Assembly: GCA_003697135.1 (NCBI GenBank)
Contig: RFGC01000047.1
Coordinates: forward strand, 1 to 64,000
Source of the DNA: Acidobacteriota bacterium
GTDB lineage: Bacteria; Acidobacteriota; Blastocatellia; Pyrinomonadales; Pyrinomonadaceae
Direction: 5' to 3'
Length of the DNA: 64,000 nucleotides
The position numbers and the translations under genes were made by a program. The notes under the pieces are model-generated. The model was not told the origin of the DNA. It saw nothing but the letters and a program-made list of their open reading frames with translations, and ran no database searches. Shown in pieces: positions 36,289 to 45,326 of this stretch (the first letter of the stretch is position 1; the number at the start of each line of letters is the position of its first letter).

Positions 36289-38157
36289 ATGTATTTCGAT
36301 GAAGTGTTTGACGTAGTTGTTATTGGGGCGGGACATGCAGGATGTGAAGCGGCTGCAGCAGCTGCGCGGCTAGGGGTGCAAACGGCTTTGGTGACGATAA
36401 ATTTGGATTTGATAGGTCAAATGTCTTGTAACCCTGCTATCGGGGGAATTGCCAAGGGGCATTTGGTGCGAGAGATAGACGCATTGGGCGGTGTGATGGG
36501 GCGAGTGATTGACCGAACAGGAATCCAATTTAGGCTTTTGAATCGTTCAAGAGGGCCAGCGGTTCAAAGTCCACGTGCTCAGGCGGATAGAAGCCTTTAC
36601 AGATTAGAAATGCGTCGAACTTTGGAAGGCGTCCCGAACCTTCATCTACGTCAAGGCACTGTTGTGGATTTTATAGTAAGAAATGATCAGATTTTCGGAG
36701 TGGAGCTTCAGGATACGAGAAGAATCGGAGCTAAGGCAGTAATCGTTGCGACAGGAACTTTTTTGAATGGAACTATTCACTCAGGAATGAGAACCTATTC
36801 TGCTGGTAGAGCAGGTGAACCTGCTTCAATAGAATTGGCGCAGAAACTTAGAGAGCTGGGTTTTCCTGTGGGCAGGTTGAAAACAGGAACTCCACCAAGG
36901 TTAGACGGCCGGACCATTGACTGGGACGCTTTTGAACCTCAGCCGGGAGATGAAAATCCAGTGGCTTTCTCTTTTGCAACGGAAAAAATCGAACAGCCAC
37001 AGATAACTTGTTACATTGGTTATACATCAGAAAAACTTCACCAACGTATTCGGGAGAACCTACACTTGTCACCGCTTTATTCTGGGAAGATCAAAGGAAT
37101 TGGGCCGCGTTATTGTCCTTCAATAGAAGATAAAGTAGTAAAATTTGCTGATAAAAATCGGCATCAGCTTTTCCTTGAACCGGAAGGCCATAATACAAAT
37201 GAAGTTTACTTAAATGGCTTTTCTACGTCTCTTCCTGCAGAACTTCAGCAAGAGTTGGTCAGGATGATTCCAGGTCTAGAGGAAGTTAAAATAATCAGAC
37301 CTGGTTATGCTATCGAGTATGATTTTGTTGACCCACGGCAGATAAAGCCCACTATGGAGACAATCAAGATAAAGGGGCTTTTCTTTGCCGGGCAAATCAA
37401 CGGCACCACTGGTTACGAGGAAGCGGCTTGTCAAGGACTGATTGCAGGAATCAATGCGGCTCTTTATGTTCAAAGTCGGCCTTCCTTTCAACTTCGTCGA
37501 GATGAAGCTTACATAGGCGTTCTAATAGACGACTTAATCAGAGATGGAGTTGATGAACCCTACAGAATTTTTACTTCAAGAGCGGAAGCACGGCTACTTC
37601 TGCGCCATGATAACGCTGATCGTCGTTTAATGCCGAAAGGACGCGAGCTTGGATTAGTAGGGGATGAAGATTGGGAGCGGTTTAATCGTCGCCGTGATAG
37701 GATAATGCGGCTACATAGAATCTTAGAAACCACGAGATTCAAGCGTTCTTCCACGGAATATGCTTCACTTTCTCAGCTTTTGGGTTGTGATTTGGGCGAT
37801 TCGATTTCACTAGCCCAGCTTTATCAAAGACAAGGTGTGACAGTTGATTTGATTTATCGTTTGCTGCCAGAACCTATAAGATCAGAATCCTCAATCAAGG
37901 AATTGGAATCAGCGCTTGCAGATATTGTTTACAAGGGTTACATAGAGAACCAAAAAAGTATCAATGAAAGGATCTATCATTATGACGAGTTAAAGATTCC
38001 TGAGAATTTTGATTTCCGCAAGGTTTCAGGTCTTTCAATGGAAATGATAGAGAGAATGGAGCGTGTTAAACCTCAGACTTTTGGACAACTGAGAAAGATT
38101 AATGGTTTGACGCCTGCTGCTGTTTCCACGGTTTTAGTTTATCTAACCAAAAAATAA
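36289..38157 (+). CDS. mnmG: tRNA uridine-5-carboxymethylaminomethyl modification enzyme, FAD subunit
   Basis: Partner of MnmE in wobble-uridine modification. 622 residues: FAD-binding 'VVVIGAGHAGCEAAAAAARLG', 'MSCNPAIGGIAKGHLVREIDALGG', 'GRLKTGTPPRLDGRTID', 'RYCPSIEDKVVKFADKNRHQLFLEPEG', 'FFAGQINGTTGYEEAACQGLIAGINA', and the C-terminal helical domain ending 'INGLTPAAVSTVLVYL'. The length is normal. It precedes parA-parB, as in many origin regions. Confidence 0.96.
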   Translation: MYFDEVFDVVVIGAGHAGCEAAAAAARLGVQTALVTINLDLIGQMSCNPAIGGIAKGHLVREIDALGGVMGRVIDRTGIQFRLLNRSRGPAVQSPRAQADRSLYRLEMRRTLEGVPNLHLRQGTVVDFIVRNDQIFGVELQDTRRIGAKAVIVATGTFLNGTIHSGMRTYSAGRAGEPASIELAQKLRELGFPVGRLKTGTPPRLDGRTIDWDAFEPQPGDENPVAFSFATEKIEQPQITCYIGYTSEKLHQRIRENLHLSPLYSGKIKGIGPRYCPSIEDKVVKFADKNRHQLFLEPEGHNTNEVYLNGFSTSLPAELQQELVRMIPGLEEVKIIRPGYAIEYDFVDPRQIKPTMETIKIKGLFFAGQINGTTGYEEAACQGLIAGINAALYVQSRPSFQLRRDEAYIGVLIDDLIRDGVDEPYRIFTSRAEARLLLRHDNADRRLMPKGRELGLVGDEDWERFNRRRDRIMRLHRILETTRFKRSSTEYASLSQLLGCDLGDSISLAQLYQRQGVTVDLIYRLLPEPIRSESSIKELESALADIVYKGYIENQKSINERIYHYDELKIPENFDFRKVSGLSMEMIERMERVKPQTFGQLRKINGLTPAAVSTVLVYLTKK

Positions 38158-38188
38158 TCTTGGGAAAGTTTTGAATGCAAAGAAAGTG

Positions 38189-38204
38189 CGTGTCACGTGC
38201 CACA
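38189..38204. promoter_or_regulatory. parS-like site 1
   Basis: CGTGTCACGTGCCACA matches 12 of 16 positions of the consensus TGTTTCACGTGAAACA and keeps the central CACGTG. It lies 59 bp (centre to centre) from site 2, immediately upstream of parA. Confidence 0.6.
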
Positions 38205-38247
38205 CTCACCATCCCAAAGGCTTTTGGATTCGTTATTAAGGTGGGGT

Positions 38248-38263
38248 TGTGTCACATGACACA
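38248..38263. promoter_or_regulatory. parS-like site 2
   Basis: TGTGTCACATGACACA is a near-perfect inverted repeat matching 13 of 16 positions of parS; the palindrome extends to TTGTGTCA-CA-TGACACAA (38247-38264). The T-to-G and A-to-C differences are symmetrical, suggesting a lineage-specific parS variant. Confidence 0.65.
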
Positions 38264-38390
38264 ATTTACCTCTTGATTTTTCTTTGGATCACTTGGATAT
38301 AGGTTGAGAATCTTTTGCCAACATTGTGAAAATTTGTTGAAGTATGCTAATTTATTCGCTGTTAAAATAGTGTAGAACATCAGGGGGAAA

Positions 38391-39185
38391 ATGGGGAAGA
38401 CGATTGCTATTGCTAATCAGAAAGGTGGTGTTGGCAAGACTACAACAGCAGTAAACTTAGCGGCGAGTCTGGCTTTTGAAGAAAAAAGAGTTCTCTTGGT
38501 TGATGCTGACCCTCAGGCGAATGCAACTTCTGGTGTAGGATTGCCAAGAGGATTTAGTAACAGAAAAAACCTCTACAACGTGATAGTAGGTAGAGAGCAG
38601 TTAAGAGAAGCAATTCGAGAGACGGAAGTGCCGCTGCTTTGGGTATTGCCTTCAGATAAAAATTTAGTGGGTGCAGAGATTGAATTGGTGGAGGTGGAAA
38701 ATAGGGAGTTCATTCTGAAAAAGATCCTTTCGGAAATAAAGGATGAATATGATTTTATCATAATAGATTGTCCGCCATCTCTTGGCTTAATGACGATAAA
38801 TAGTTTGACAGCGGCAGATTCTTTGATAGTGCCAATACAATGTGAATACTTTGCCTTAGAAGGAGTAACTGAGCTTTTTGATACATTGGCACGTCTTCGT
38901 CGAAGTTTGAATCCACACCTAGTTATAGAAGGGCTTTTACTGACCATGTATGACGAAAGAACTAATCTTTCAGCAGCCGTTGCAAAGGATTTAAGAGATT
39001 TCTATGGTGAGCAGGTTTTCAAAACTATAATTCCCAGAAATGTCAGGTTAGCGGAGGCTCCGAGCTACGGAAAACCTATAGTTCTATATGACATCCGTTC
39101 TCGCGGGGCGGAAAGTTACATGCAGTTGGCTAAAGAGATACTAAGTAAGGAGATGCGCAGCTATGGTAAGGAAAGCTTTAGGTAG
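38391..39185 (+). CDS. parA: Chromosome-partitioning ATPase ParA (Soj)
   Basis: Walker-type ATPase that moves ParB-parS complexes and influences DnaA. 264 residues: deviant Walker A '[18 protein letters not shown]' including the signature Lys, '[17 protein letters not shown]', Walker B '[14 protein letters not shown]', and '[16 protein letters not shown]'. The short form without an N-terminal helix-turn-helix is the chromosomal Soj type. A GGGGG run precedes the ATG. It overlaps parB by 23 bases. Confidence 0.95.
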   Translation: MGKTIAIANQKGGVGKTTTAVNLAASLAFEEKRVLLVDADPQANATSGVGLPRGFSNRKNLYNVIVGREQLREAIRETEVPLLWVLPSDKNLVGAEIELVEVENREFILKKILSEIKDEYDFIIIDCPPSLGLMTINSLTAADSLIVPIQCEYFALEGVTELFDTLARLRRSLNPHLVIEGLLLTMYDERTNLSAAVAKDLRDFYGEQVFKTIIPRNVRLAEAPSYGKPIVLYDIRSRGAESYMQLAKEILSKEMRSYGKESFR

Positions 39186-40008
39186 AGGACTAAGTGCTTT
39201 AATTGGTGGAGAAATTTCTGGAGTTGATCGTGAAGAACTTTTGGATATAGACATTGACCTTATAGAGCCAAACTCTGAACAACCGCGAACCAGGTTTACA
39301 GAAAAGGAGCTTGAAGAATTATCACAGTCTATCAAAGCAAATGGAATTGTTCAGCCGATTGTTGTTCGCAGAAAAGGCAACGGGTATCAAATAGTTGCTG
39401 GGGAAAGACGCTGGAAAGCGGCGCAGATTGCAGGATTAAGCAAGGTCCCAGCGATAGTCAAGGATATTCCAGAGGAAAAATTGCTTGAACTGGCTTTGGT
39501 TGAAAACATTCAAAGACAAGAATTAAATCCAATGGAAGAGGCTAGGGCCTATAAGAAGTTAATCGAAAAATTCGGACTTACCCAAGAGAATCTCGCTGAG
39601 AGAATTGGAAAAGATAGAACCGTGATAGCTACGCATTTGAGATTATTGAAACTCCCTGAAGGAATACAAAAACTTATTGAAGAAGGAAAAATTACGGTGG
39701 GGCATGCAAAAGCGATTCTTGCGGTTGACGGGAGTGACTTGAGATGGGATTTAGCAAGAAAGATAGTGGAGCAAAAACTTTCAGTAAGAGAAGCTGAGAA
39801 ATTAGCAAGAACTTTGGGAAGGAAAAAGGAGGCGATAAGCATCCAAAGGGATGCGAATCTTGAGATGGCTGAAGTTAAACTTATGCGACATCTTGGAACA
39901 AAGGTTAGGATAGTTCCGAACAGAAGCGGTAAGGGTGGGAAAATAGAAATAGACTACTACAGTGAGACAGAGCTAGATGAATTATACCAGCGGTTGATGA
40001 AATGCTGA
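39163..40008 (+). CDS. parB: Chromosome-partitioning protein ParB (Spo0J)
   Basis: CTP-dependent clamp that loads at parS. 281 residues: '[16 protein letters not shown]' N-terminal ParA-interacting peptide, '[34 protein letters not shown]', CTP-binding '[21 protein letters not shown]' and '[20 protein letters not shown]', helix-turn-helix '[26 protein letters not shown]', and a C-terminal dimerisation segment. Two parS-like sites lie just upstream of the operon. Confidence 0.95.
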   Translation: MVRKALGRGLSALIGGEISGVDREELLDIDIDLIEPNSEQPRTRFTEKELEELSQSIKANGIVQPIVVRRKGNGYQIVAGERRWKAAQIAGLSKVPAIVKDIPEEKLLELALVENIQRQELNPMEEARAYKKLIEKFGLTQENLAERIGKDRTVIATHLRLLKLPEGIQKLIEEGKITVGHAKAILAVDGSDLRWDLARKIVEQKLSVREAEKLARTLGRKKEAISIQRDANLEMAEVKLMRHLGTKVRIVPNRSGKGGKIEIDYYSETELDELYQRLMKC

Positions 40009-40496
40009 TTATTTTGGTTAAGTATTTTGGAATGTTAAGAGGTGCACTACTTTTTATAGGAGAAACGATTGGTTGGCAGGAGCTTTTGCTGATAGGAATG
40101 CTGGCTTTGATTTTCCTTGGCCCAAGAAGACTGCCTAAGGTAGCTAAAACCTTTGGGAAGGCAATGGCGGAGTTAAGAAGAGCCGGACAGGAATTTAAGA
40201 AAACTTGGGAGAAGGAGGTTGCTCTTGAGGAAGAAGAGAAAAGATTTCTTCAAAATCCATTTGATGAGAGTCTAATCTTGGCAGAGGAAAGATACAGCAA
40301 AGCAAATATGCAAAAAGATAATTCTGAAAGTTTTATTCCATCGAAGGAAATCGAGCTTTCTTCTAAATCTAAAAGCCTGTCTTCTCAGAAAGGTTTTGTA
40401 AGAAGGGTTGAGCAAAAGGAAAAAGAGATAGAGACCTCAGAGGATTTGAACAAAGATAAGACGGTAACGATTAACAGCAAGCAAAATTGGTTATGA
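40002..40496 (+). CDS. Twin-arginine translocase TatA/TatB-type subunit
   Basis: 164 residues. One membrane helix followed by the Tat signature 'FLGPRRLPKVAKTFGKAMAELRRAGQEFKKTWEKEV', an amphipathic helix, and a ~90-residue polar, probably disordered tail. The extended tail is more TatB-like, but TatA and TatB cannot be separated here. ATG 40002 overlaps the parB stop (ATGCTGA); ATG 40032 is an alternative that removes ten residues. Coupled to tatC by ATGA overlap. Tat substrates occur in this window (PhoX-like protein, lipase). Confidence 0.85.
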   Translation: MLIILVKYFGMLRGALLFIGETIGWQELLLIGMLALIFLGPRRLPKVAKTFGKAMAELRRAGQEFKKTWEKEVALEEEEKRFLQNPFDESLILAEERYSKANMQKDNSESFIPSKEIELSSKSKSLSSQKGFVRRVEQKEKEIETSEDLNKDKTVTINSKQNWL

Positions 40497-41533
40497 ACCA
40501 AGTGAGAGAAAGAGAAGAAGAACTCGGTGCTCAAATGACATTTCTCGAGCATTTAGACGAACTGCGCCGACGATTGATTTATTGCGTTCTTTTCATCGCC
40601 ATAGCATTTTTCGCTTGCTGGTTTGTATCTGACAAAATTTACAACTTTCTATCCGTTCCAGTTCGAGATGCTCTCAGAGAAGCTGAGCAACGTCAAATTC
40701 CCGTGCAGGGAATCAGAGGTGAAGAAAGGATAACTTCTTTGGCAACTTTGAAGGAAGGAGAAAAAGGAGTCTATGTTTTTGACAAACCTACAAGGTTGGG
40801 CGGAGTTGTTGTCCCCTCAGGAACAGCAGTGGCTGCGAAAATGGACAAGGATATTGAAGGACAAATAGGACTCTTCACCGACGAACCTATATTTTTGGGA
40901 AATACAGTTATTCCAAAAGGTGTTAAACTTCCGATAACTTTCAACGATAACACAAGCGCAGAGGAAAGGATGATTGTTACAACTGCAGTTGAGCCTTTCA
41001 CTCTCTACGTTACAGTATCGCTTTATACAGCAATAGCATTGTCTATTCCATTCTTGATTTACCAGATATGGGCTTTCGTTTCACCAGCCCTTTACAAACA
41101 TGAAAGAGCTTACATTACTCCTCTGATTTTTCTTTCAACGATTTCCTTTGTTGCCGGAGCCGCTTTCGCTTATTACATTTTGTTTCCGCCAGCAGTGAAA
41201 TATCTTTTGTCGTTGGGAGAAGATTTCCGCTTGCTTCTTCGCGCAAGTGACTATTTCGACTTCATAACGCTAATAATGCTAGCTATGGGTGTAATTTTCC
41301 AGATGCCAGCGATCGCCTATGTACTGGCTAGAATTGGAGTGATAAACGCCACGATGCTCTTAAAAGGTTGGCGGGTTGCAGTAATAGCTATTTTGTTTGT
41401 TGCGGCGATTATTTCTCCAACTGGAGATATTCCAAATTTGATTCTTTTTGCCCTACCGATGATGATTTTGTATGTGTGTTCAATTTTCATTGCTTGGTTT
41501 TTTGGAAGGAAAAGACAGATTCCAGCTAAGTAA
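40493..41533 (+). CDS. tatC: Twin-arginine translocase TatC with enlarged periplasmic loop
   Basis: TatC recognises twin-arginine signals. Conserved parts are 'MTFLEHLDELRRRLIYCVLF' (cytoplasmic tip and first span), 'SIPFLIYQIWAFVSPALYKHERAYITPLIF', 'FAYYILFPPAVKYLL', 'ASDYFDFITLIMLAMGVIFQMPAIAYVLA' and 'AIISPTGDIPNLILFALPMMILY'. Usual length is about 250 residues; this one has 346. The excess lies in the loop between spans 1 and 2 (about residues 55-165), which contains two similar beta-like motifs, 'GGVVVPSGTAV' and 'GNTVIPKGVKL'. ATG 40493 overlaps the preceding stop. Confidence 0.93.
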   Translation: MNQVREREEELGAQMTFLEHLDELRRRLIYCVLFIAIAFFACWFVSDKIYNFLSVPVRDALREAEQRQIPVQGIRGEERITSLATLKEGEKGVYVFDKPTRLGGVVVPSGTAVAAKMDKDIEGQIGLFTDEPIFLGNTVIPKGVKLPITFNDNTSAEERMIVTTAVEPFTLYVTVSLYTAIALSIPFLIYQIWAFVSPALYKHERAYITPLIFLSTISFVAGAAFAYYILFPPAVKYLLSLGEDFRLLLRASDYFDFITLIMLAMGVIFQMPAIAYVLARIGVINATMLLKGWRVAVIAILFVAAIISPTGDIPNLILFALPMMILYVCSIFIAWFFGRKRQIPAK

Positions 41534-41601
41534 TTGAGTGGTGTGCGAAAATCGATTCTCTCATGTAGCCTAAAGATAGGAAAAATTGTAAATTTGAATT
41601 T

Positions 41602-42261
41602 GTGGAGTTAACTGTCGCAATCACTGGAGCCTCAGGTGCTATTTACGCGTATAGAACTTTGAAACTTTTGGTTGAAAGCGGTGCTGTTTCGACTATAAAT
41701 TTGATAATGTCCAACAGCGCCATAACCGTTTTGCAAGTGGAGCTACAAGTTAATCTTCGTAATCCGACGACCGAAAAAGTTAATCGTTGGTTAGGACTTG
41801 CAGATAACTCAAAGTTAATACGCCTTTGGCAGTTAGATAATCTCGCAGCAAAGCCTTCTTCAGGTTCATACAAGCAGGAAGGAATGATAATAGTTCCATG
41901 TTCAATGGGAACGCTTGGGGCGATTGCATCTGGGGCTTGCACAAACTTAATTCACCGTGCGGCAGACGTTACGCTTAAAGAAGGAAGAAAACTTGTTTTG
42001 GTGCCAAGAGAATCGCCCTATAACGCTATTCATCTTGAGAATATGCTGAAGCTTGCTCATGCCGGAGCGAGAATTTTGCCTGCTAGCCCCGGTTTTTATC
42101 ACCGCCCGAAAACGATAGAAGAACTAGTTGATCATCTTTGTTATCGAATTCTAGATCAGTTTGGTATTCCGCATTCACAGAAAACGCAGTGGACAGGTAA
42201 GGAAGTAGAGGAAACGCAAGTAAATCTAGATGATTTTTCGCAAACACGGAGAAAATTGTAA
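41602..42261 (+). CDS. UbiX-family flavin prenyltransferase
   Basis: Makes prenylated FMN for UbiD-type decarboxylases. 219 residues from a GTG start: 'VAITGASGAIYAYRTLKLL', FMN/prenyl-phosphate site 'CSMGTLGAIASGACTNLIHRAADVTLKEGRKLVLVPRESPYNAIHLENMLKLA' and 'GARILPASPGFYHRPKTIEELVDHL'. Only 37 bases separate it from mqnD; futalosine-pathway menaquinone synthesis needs a UbiX/UbiD-type decarboxylation after MqnD, so this is probably the menaquinone flavin prenyltransferase. No ubiD-like gene is in the window. Confidence 0.88.
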   Translation: MELTVAITGASGAIYAYRTLKLLVESGAVSTINLIMSNSAITVLQVELQVNLRNPTTEKVNRWLGLADNSKLIRLWQLDNLAAKPSSGSYKQEGMIIVPCSMGTLGAIASGACTNLIHRAADVTLKEGRKLVLVPRESPYNAIHLENMLKLAHAGARILPASPGFYHRPKTIEELVDHLCYRILDQFGIPHSQKTQWTGKEVEETQVNLDDFSQTRRKL

Positions 42262-42298
42262 AATATAAATTTTGCCAAAATCCGCTATGGAGAAGATT

Positions 42299-43150
42299 AT
42301 GGACACGAAAGCAGAAGTTAAGAAAATCACGATTGCTCACTCTCCTGATTCCGATGACGCTTTCATGTTTTACGGATTAGCAACTAACAAAATAGACACA
42401 GGAAACATAAAATTCGATCATATTTTGAAAGATATTCAGACCTTGAATGAGGAGGCGTTCAAAGGAACATACGATGTAACAGCAATAAGCTTTCATGCAT
42501 ACTTTCATGTAACTGACAAGTATGTTCTTCTTCCACATGGAGCAAGCATTGGCAGAGGATACGGCCCTGTATTAGTTTCACTTGAGCCGCGCAAACCCGA
42601 AGAAATTAGCAAACTCAAAATAGCCGTGCCAGGCGAACTTACAACGGCATTTCTAGCTTTGAAGATTTACAATCAGGATTTCGATTATATTGTGGTGCCT
42701 TTTGACCAAATTATTGATGCAGTCAAGAAGGGAGAAGCAGATGCTGGTTTGTTAATTCATGAAGGACAACTCTTTTATAAAGATTTGGGCTTGGATAAGG
42801 TTTTAGATTTAGGCGAATGGTGGTATGAGAAAACGGGCGGATTGCCTTTGCCTATGGGAGGGAATGCTGTAAGGCGCGATCTTGGCATTGATTTGATGAG
42901 AGAAATTTCCAAGTATCTAAAGAAAAGCATTCAATACTCAATGGAAAACAGAGAAGACGCATTAGCTTATGCAATGCAATTTGCACGAGAAATGTCGCCT
43001 GAGCTAGCTGATCGTTTCGTCGCTATGTGGGTTAATGATCTGACGCTTGACTATGGTGAAGTTGGCCGAGAAAGCGTTAAACGCCTCTTGCGAGAAGCTC
43101 AGGAGAAAGGAATTATCAAAAATGCTGTCGAAATAGAGTTTGTTGAATAA
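42299..43150 (+). CDS. mqnD: 1,4-Dihydroxy-6-naphthoate synthase
   Basis: Converts cyclic dehypoxanthine futalosine to 1,4-dihydroxy-6-naphthoate in the futalosine route to menaquinone. 283 residues with a periplasmic-binding-protein-like fold: '[22 protein letters not shown]', '[37 protein letters not shown]', catalytic His in '[12 protein letters not shown]' and '[16 protein letters not shown]'. ATG 42299 is preceded by GGAGA; the upstream TTG and ATG are less likely. The other mqn genes are not nearby. Confidence 0.93.
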   Translation: MDTKAEVKKITIAHSPDSDDAFMFYGLATNKIDTGNIKFDHILKDIQTLNEEAFKGTYDVTAISFHAYFHVTDKYVLLPHGASIGRGYGPVLVSLEPRKPEEISKLKIAVPGELTTAFLALKIYNQDFDYIVVPFDQIIDAVKKGEADAGLLIHEGQLFYKDLGLDKVLDLGEWWYEKTGGLPLPMGGNAVRRDLGIDLMREISKYLKKSIQYSMENREDALAYAMQFAREMSPELADRFVAMWVNDLTLDYGEVGRESVKRLLREAQEKGIIKNAVEIEFVE

Positions 43151-43185
43151 TTTAGCTTAGCGGCGAAACTTGCAGATCCTAGCTT

Positions 43186-44481
43186 ATGAAAAAGACCATA
43201 GCCTTGTGTTTTCTGTTACTTTTTCTTTGCTGTCACATTTTGGCACAGGGACGCTCGAAAAAGCCCATCATTGTAATTCCGGGATTGCTTGGTTCAGAAT
43301 TAGTCAACAAGAACACAGGTGAAAAAGTCTGGTTTAGATTGTCGCGATCAGAAGACGACGATCTGAGACTTCCGATTTCACCAAATTTGGTTGAGAATCG
43401 TGATAACTTAATCCCTGCCGATGTAATGCGGAAGGTAAAAATTGGTCTTCTAAGAGAACAGAAAATATATGAAAGCCTTATACAAAGACTGAGAGAAAGT
43501 GGCTATGTCGAAGCCGAATGGGAAAAGCCTTTACCAGAGAACTGCTTTTACCTTTTCGCATACGATTGGAGGCGCGATAACATCGAGAATGCCAAAATCC
43601 TTGTAGAGAAAATTGAATCTGTGAAGCAAAAACTAGGACGTCCTAGGTTGAAATTCAACGTAATTGCACATTCTATGGGTGGGTTGATAGCTCGCTATGC
43701 AGTAATGTATGGGGCATCTGAACCTCCTTCCGATGAATCCCTGCAACCTAATTGGGCAGGAGCAAAGCATTTCGATAAGATCTTCTTGCTTGGAACACCG
43801 AATCAAGGATCAATGCGCACCTTGAGGGCGTTGACAAAAGGCTTTTCGATATTTGGCATCAGTCTTAATTTGCCTTTCATTCAAAACCTAACTGTTTTCG
43901 ATCTCTTTACAATACCTTCGCTTTATCAACTTCTACCAAGCGGAAGGAGTTTGAAGATTTATGATGAAAATCTCAAGCCACTAAAGATCGACGTTTATGA
44001 TCCGCAAGTTTGGGAACAGTTTGGTTGGAGTATCTTTGGTGAAGATAAGGTTCCCGAAGAGTTCAAGTTTGATGTAGTCAATGTGCGTCAATACATTGCG
44101 TCGGTGCTAAAACGAGCTGAAAAGTTTCATAGGGCCATCCAAGCAGTTGATCTCGAAAAAGCTCCGGTGGAGTTTTACATTGTTGGTAGTAATTGCAAAC
44201 AAACTCTAAATGCTGCCGTGATTTACAAAGACAAGGAGAGATGGAAAATTTTATTTGAAGGAAGGGGTTTCCGAAAACAAAACGGCGAAAGAGTTTCTGG
44301 CAAAACTGTGGAGAAATTTCTTTATTCGTCAGGTGATGGTGTGGTTAGTGAGGAGTCATTTTTAGGTGGAAGCAAGAAACCTAGAAAAACGAGAGTTCAT
44401 CTAGAATGTGAAGCTCACGATCGCCTAATGTCCAACAGAAATGTCCAAAACTACATACTTCAGCGAATAAATGCTAAATGA
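43186..44481 (+). CDS. Secreted LCAT-like lipase/acyltransferase
   Basis: 431 residues. The signal peptide is 'KKTIALCFLLLFLCCHILAQG'. The alpha/beta-hydrolase domain matches the lecithin:cholesterol acyltransferase family (PF02450): 'KKPIIVIPGLLGSELVN', 'YDWRRDN' and nucleophile elbow 'VIAHSMGGLIARYAVMYG'; the predicted Asp/His are in 'SSGDGVVSEESF' and 'CEAHDRLM'. Bacterial members are phospholipases or esterases of unknown target. It converges with mtnD, overlapping by eight bases. Confidence 0.85.
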   Translation: MKKTIALCFLLLFLCCHILAQGRSKKPIIVIPGLLGSELVNKNTGEKVWFRLSRSEDDDLRLPISPNLVENRDNLIPADVMRKVKIGLLREQKIYESLIQRLRESGYVEAEWEKPLPENCFYLFAYDWRRDNIENAKILVEKIESVKQKLGRPRLKFNVIAHSMGGLIARYAVMYGASEPPSDESLQPNWAGAKHFDKIFLLGTPNQGSMRTLRALTKGFSIFGISLNLPFIQNLTVFDLFTIPSLYQLLPSGRSLKIYDENLKPLKIDVYDPQVWEQFGWSIFGEDKVPEEFKFDVVNVRQYIASVLKRAEKFHRAIQAVDLEKAPVEFYIVGSNCKQTLNAAVIYKDKERWKILFEGRGFRKQNGERVSGKTVEKFLYSSGDGVVSEESFLGGSKKPRKTRVHLECEAHDRLMSNRNVQNYILQRINAK

Positions 44482-45037
44482 TTGTGCTTGGTATGTAGAA
44501 AGTACCGAAGCAAAGTGGTTGGTATTTTTCGTCAATGCGACTGTTTGTATAATGTGGTGTCCAACCTTTTGGGTCTTGGAAAAGCCTTATAGCGCGAATG
44601 GTTTTGTCTTCACAAAGATTAAACCAATGCAAAGTTCCACGAGGCACGCAAATTAGATCGCCAGCCTGCACTTGAATGGAGAGAACATCGGAATTCTTCG
44701 GCGCTATGTGAAATAATCCGTTTCCTTTGACGATAAAGCGAACCTCATCTTCATCATGCCAATGTTCTTTGTTGAACTTGTTAAGCATTTCTTCAAGTCC
44801 GGGAGTTGTCGGGAAAATGTTGATTACATCGGCTGTCACATAGCCGCCTTCGGCTTTCAATTTTTCTATCTCAGGTTCATAAGCACGCAAAATTTCTTCT
44901 TCTGAAGCTTCGGGTGAAACTCTCGTTTCGTCTGCATCCCAGCGTTCATAACGAATGCCGATTTTTCCCAGATAAACCTTAATCTCATCTTCTGTCTTGA
45001 AAGTCAATCCTTTGTCTGGAACACTCAAAATGGCCAT
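44474..45037 (-). CDS. mtnD: Acireductone dioxygenase
   Basis: Oxidises acireductone in the methionine salvage pathway; the bound metal (Fe or Ni) decides the product. 187 residues, cupin fold with metal ligands in 'HWHDEDEVR' (His92, His94, Glu98) and His137 in 'GTLHWF'. I start at ATG 45037 ('MAILSV'); the frame extends nine codons upstream without family similarity. mtnB lies 290 bases further, same strand, after a decayed repeat fragment. Confidence 0.92.
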   Translation of the reverse strand: MAILSVPDKGLTFKTEDEIKVYLGKIGIRYERWDADETRVSPEASEEEILRAYEPEIEKLKAEGGYVTADVINIFPTTPGLEEMLNKFNKEHWHDEDEVRFIVKGNGLFHIAPKNSDVLSIQVQAGDLICVPRGTLHWFNLCEDKTIRAIRLFQDPKGWTPHYTNSRIDEKYQPLCFGTFYIPSTII

Positions 45038-45107
45038 AGAGAAAATTCTAAAATACCGCAACAATCAGAGCAAGACTTGCGTAAGACCGAACGATCATGA
45101 AATTTAA

Positions 45108-45230
45108 CTATTTTGTTATCAAAGAGATAGAAACTTCGACCCGAACATTAACGATGATGTTTCTGCGCTTGCTTTACAGTCTGACCGTAAGATTTTGGTT
45201 GGCATCGACTTTGCGAAAATCAACGGATAG
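45108..45230 (+). pseudogene. Remnant of a delta-60 repeat (beta-propeller-like) gene
   Basis: The frame starting at 45132 translates to NFDPNINDDVSALALQSDRK followed by ILVGIDFAKING and a TAG. This matches one unit of the delta-60 repeat (TIGR02608: F-P..N..V.ALALQ.DGKILVGGDF..ing). Stops flank it (45105-45107 and 45228-45230), and past the stop 'TRN' also fits the repeat. Real proteins carry many such repeats with an exported N-terminus, so this is a lone eroded fragment lying between mtnD and mtnB. Confidence 0.65.
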
Positions 45231-45326
45231 ACGCGCAACTGTCATGTTTGACAAGCGACACCCTTGCGTTACTTCGTTAAATGGTTCGCTTTACGTGGTA
45301 TGACCTATTCATCCGTTTGGGTGCTT

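Noticed and set aside
45097-45303. 68-codon open frame on the + strand
   Set aside because: It is in a different frame from the recognisable delta-60 segment and encodes nothing family-like.
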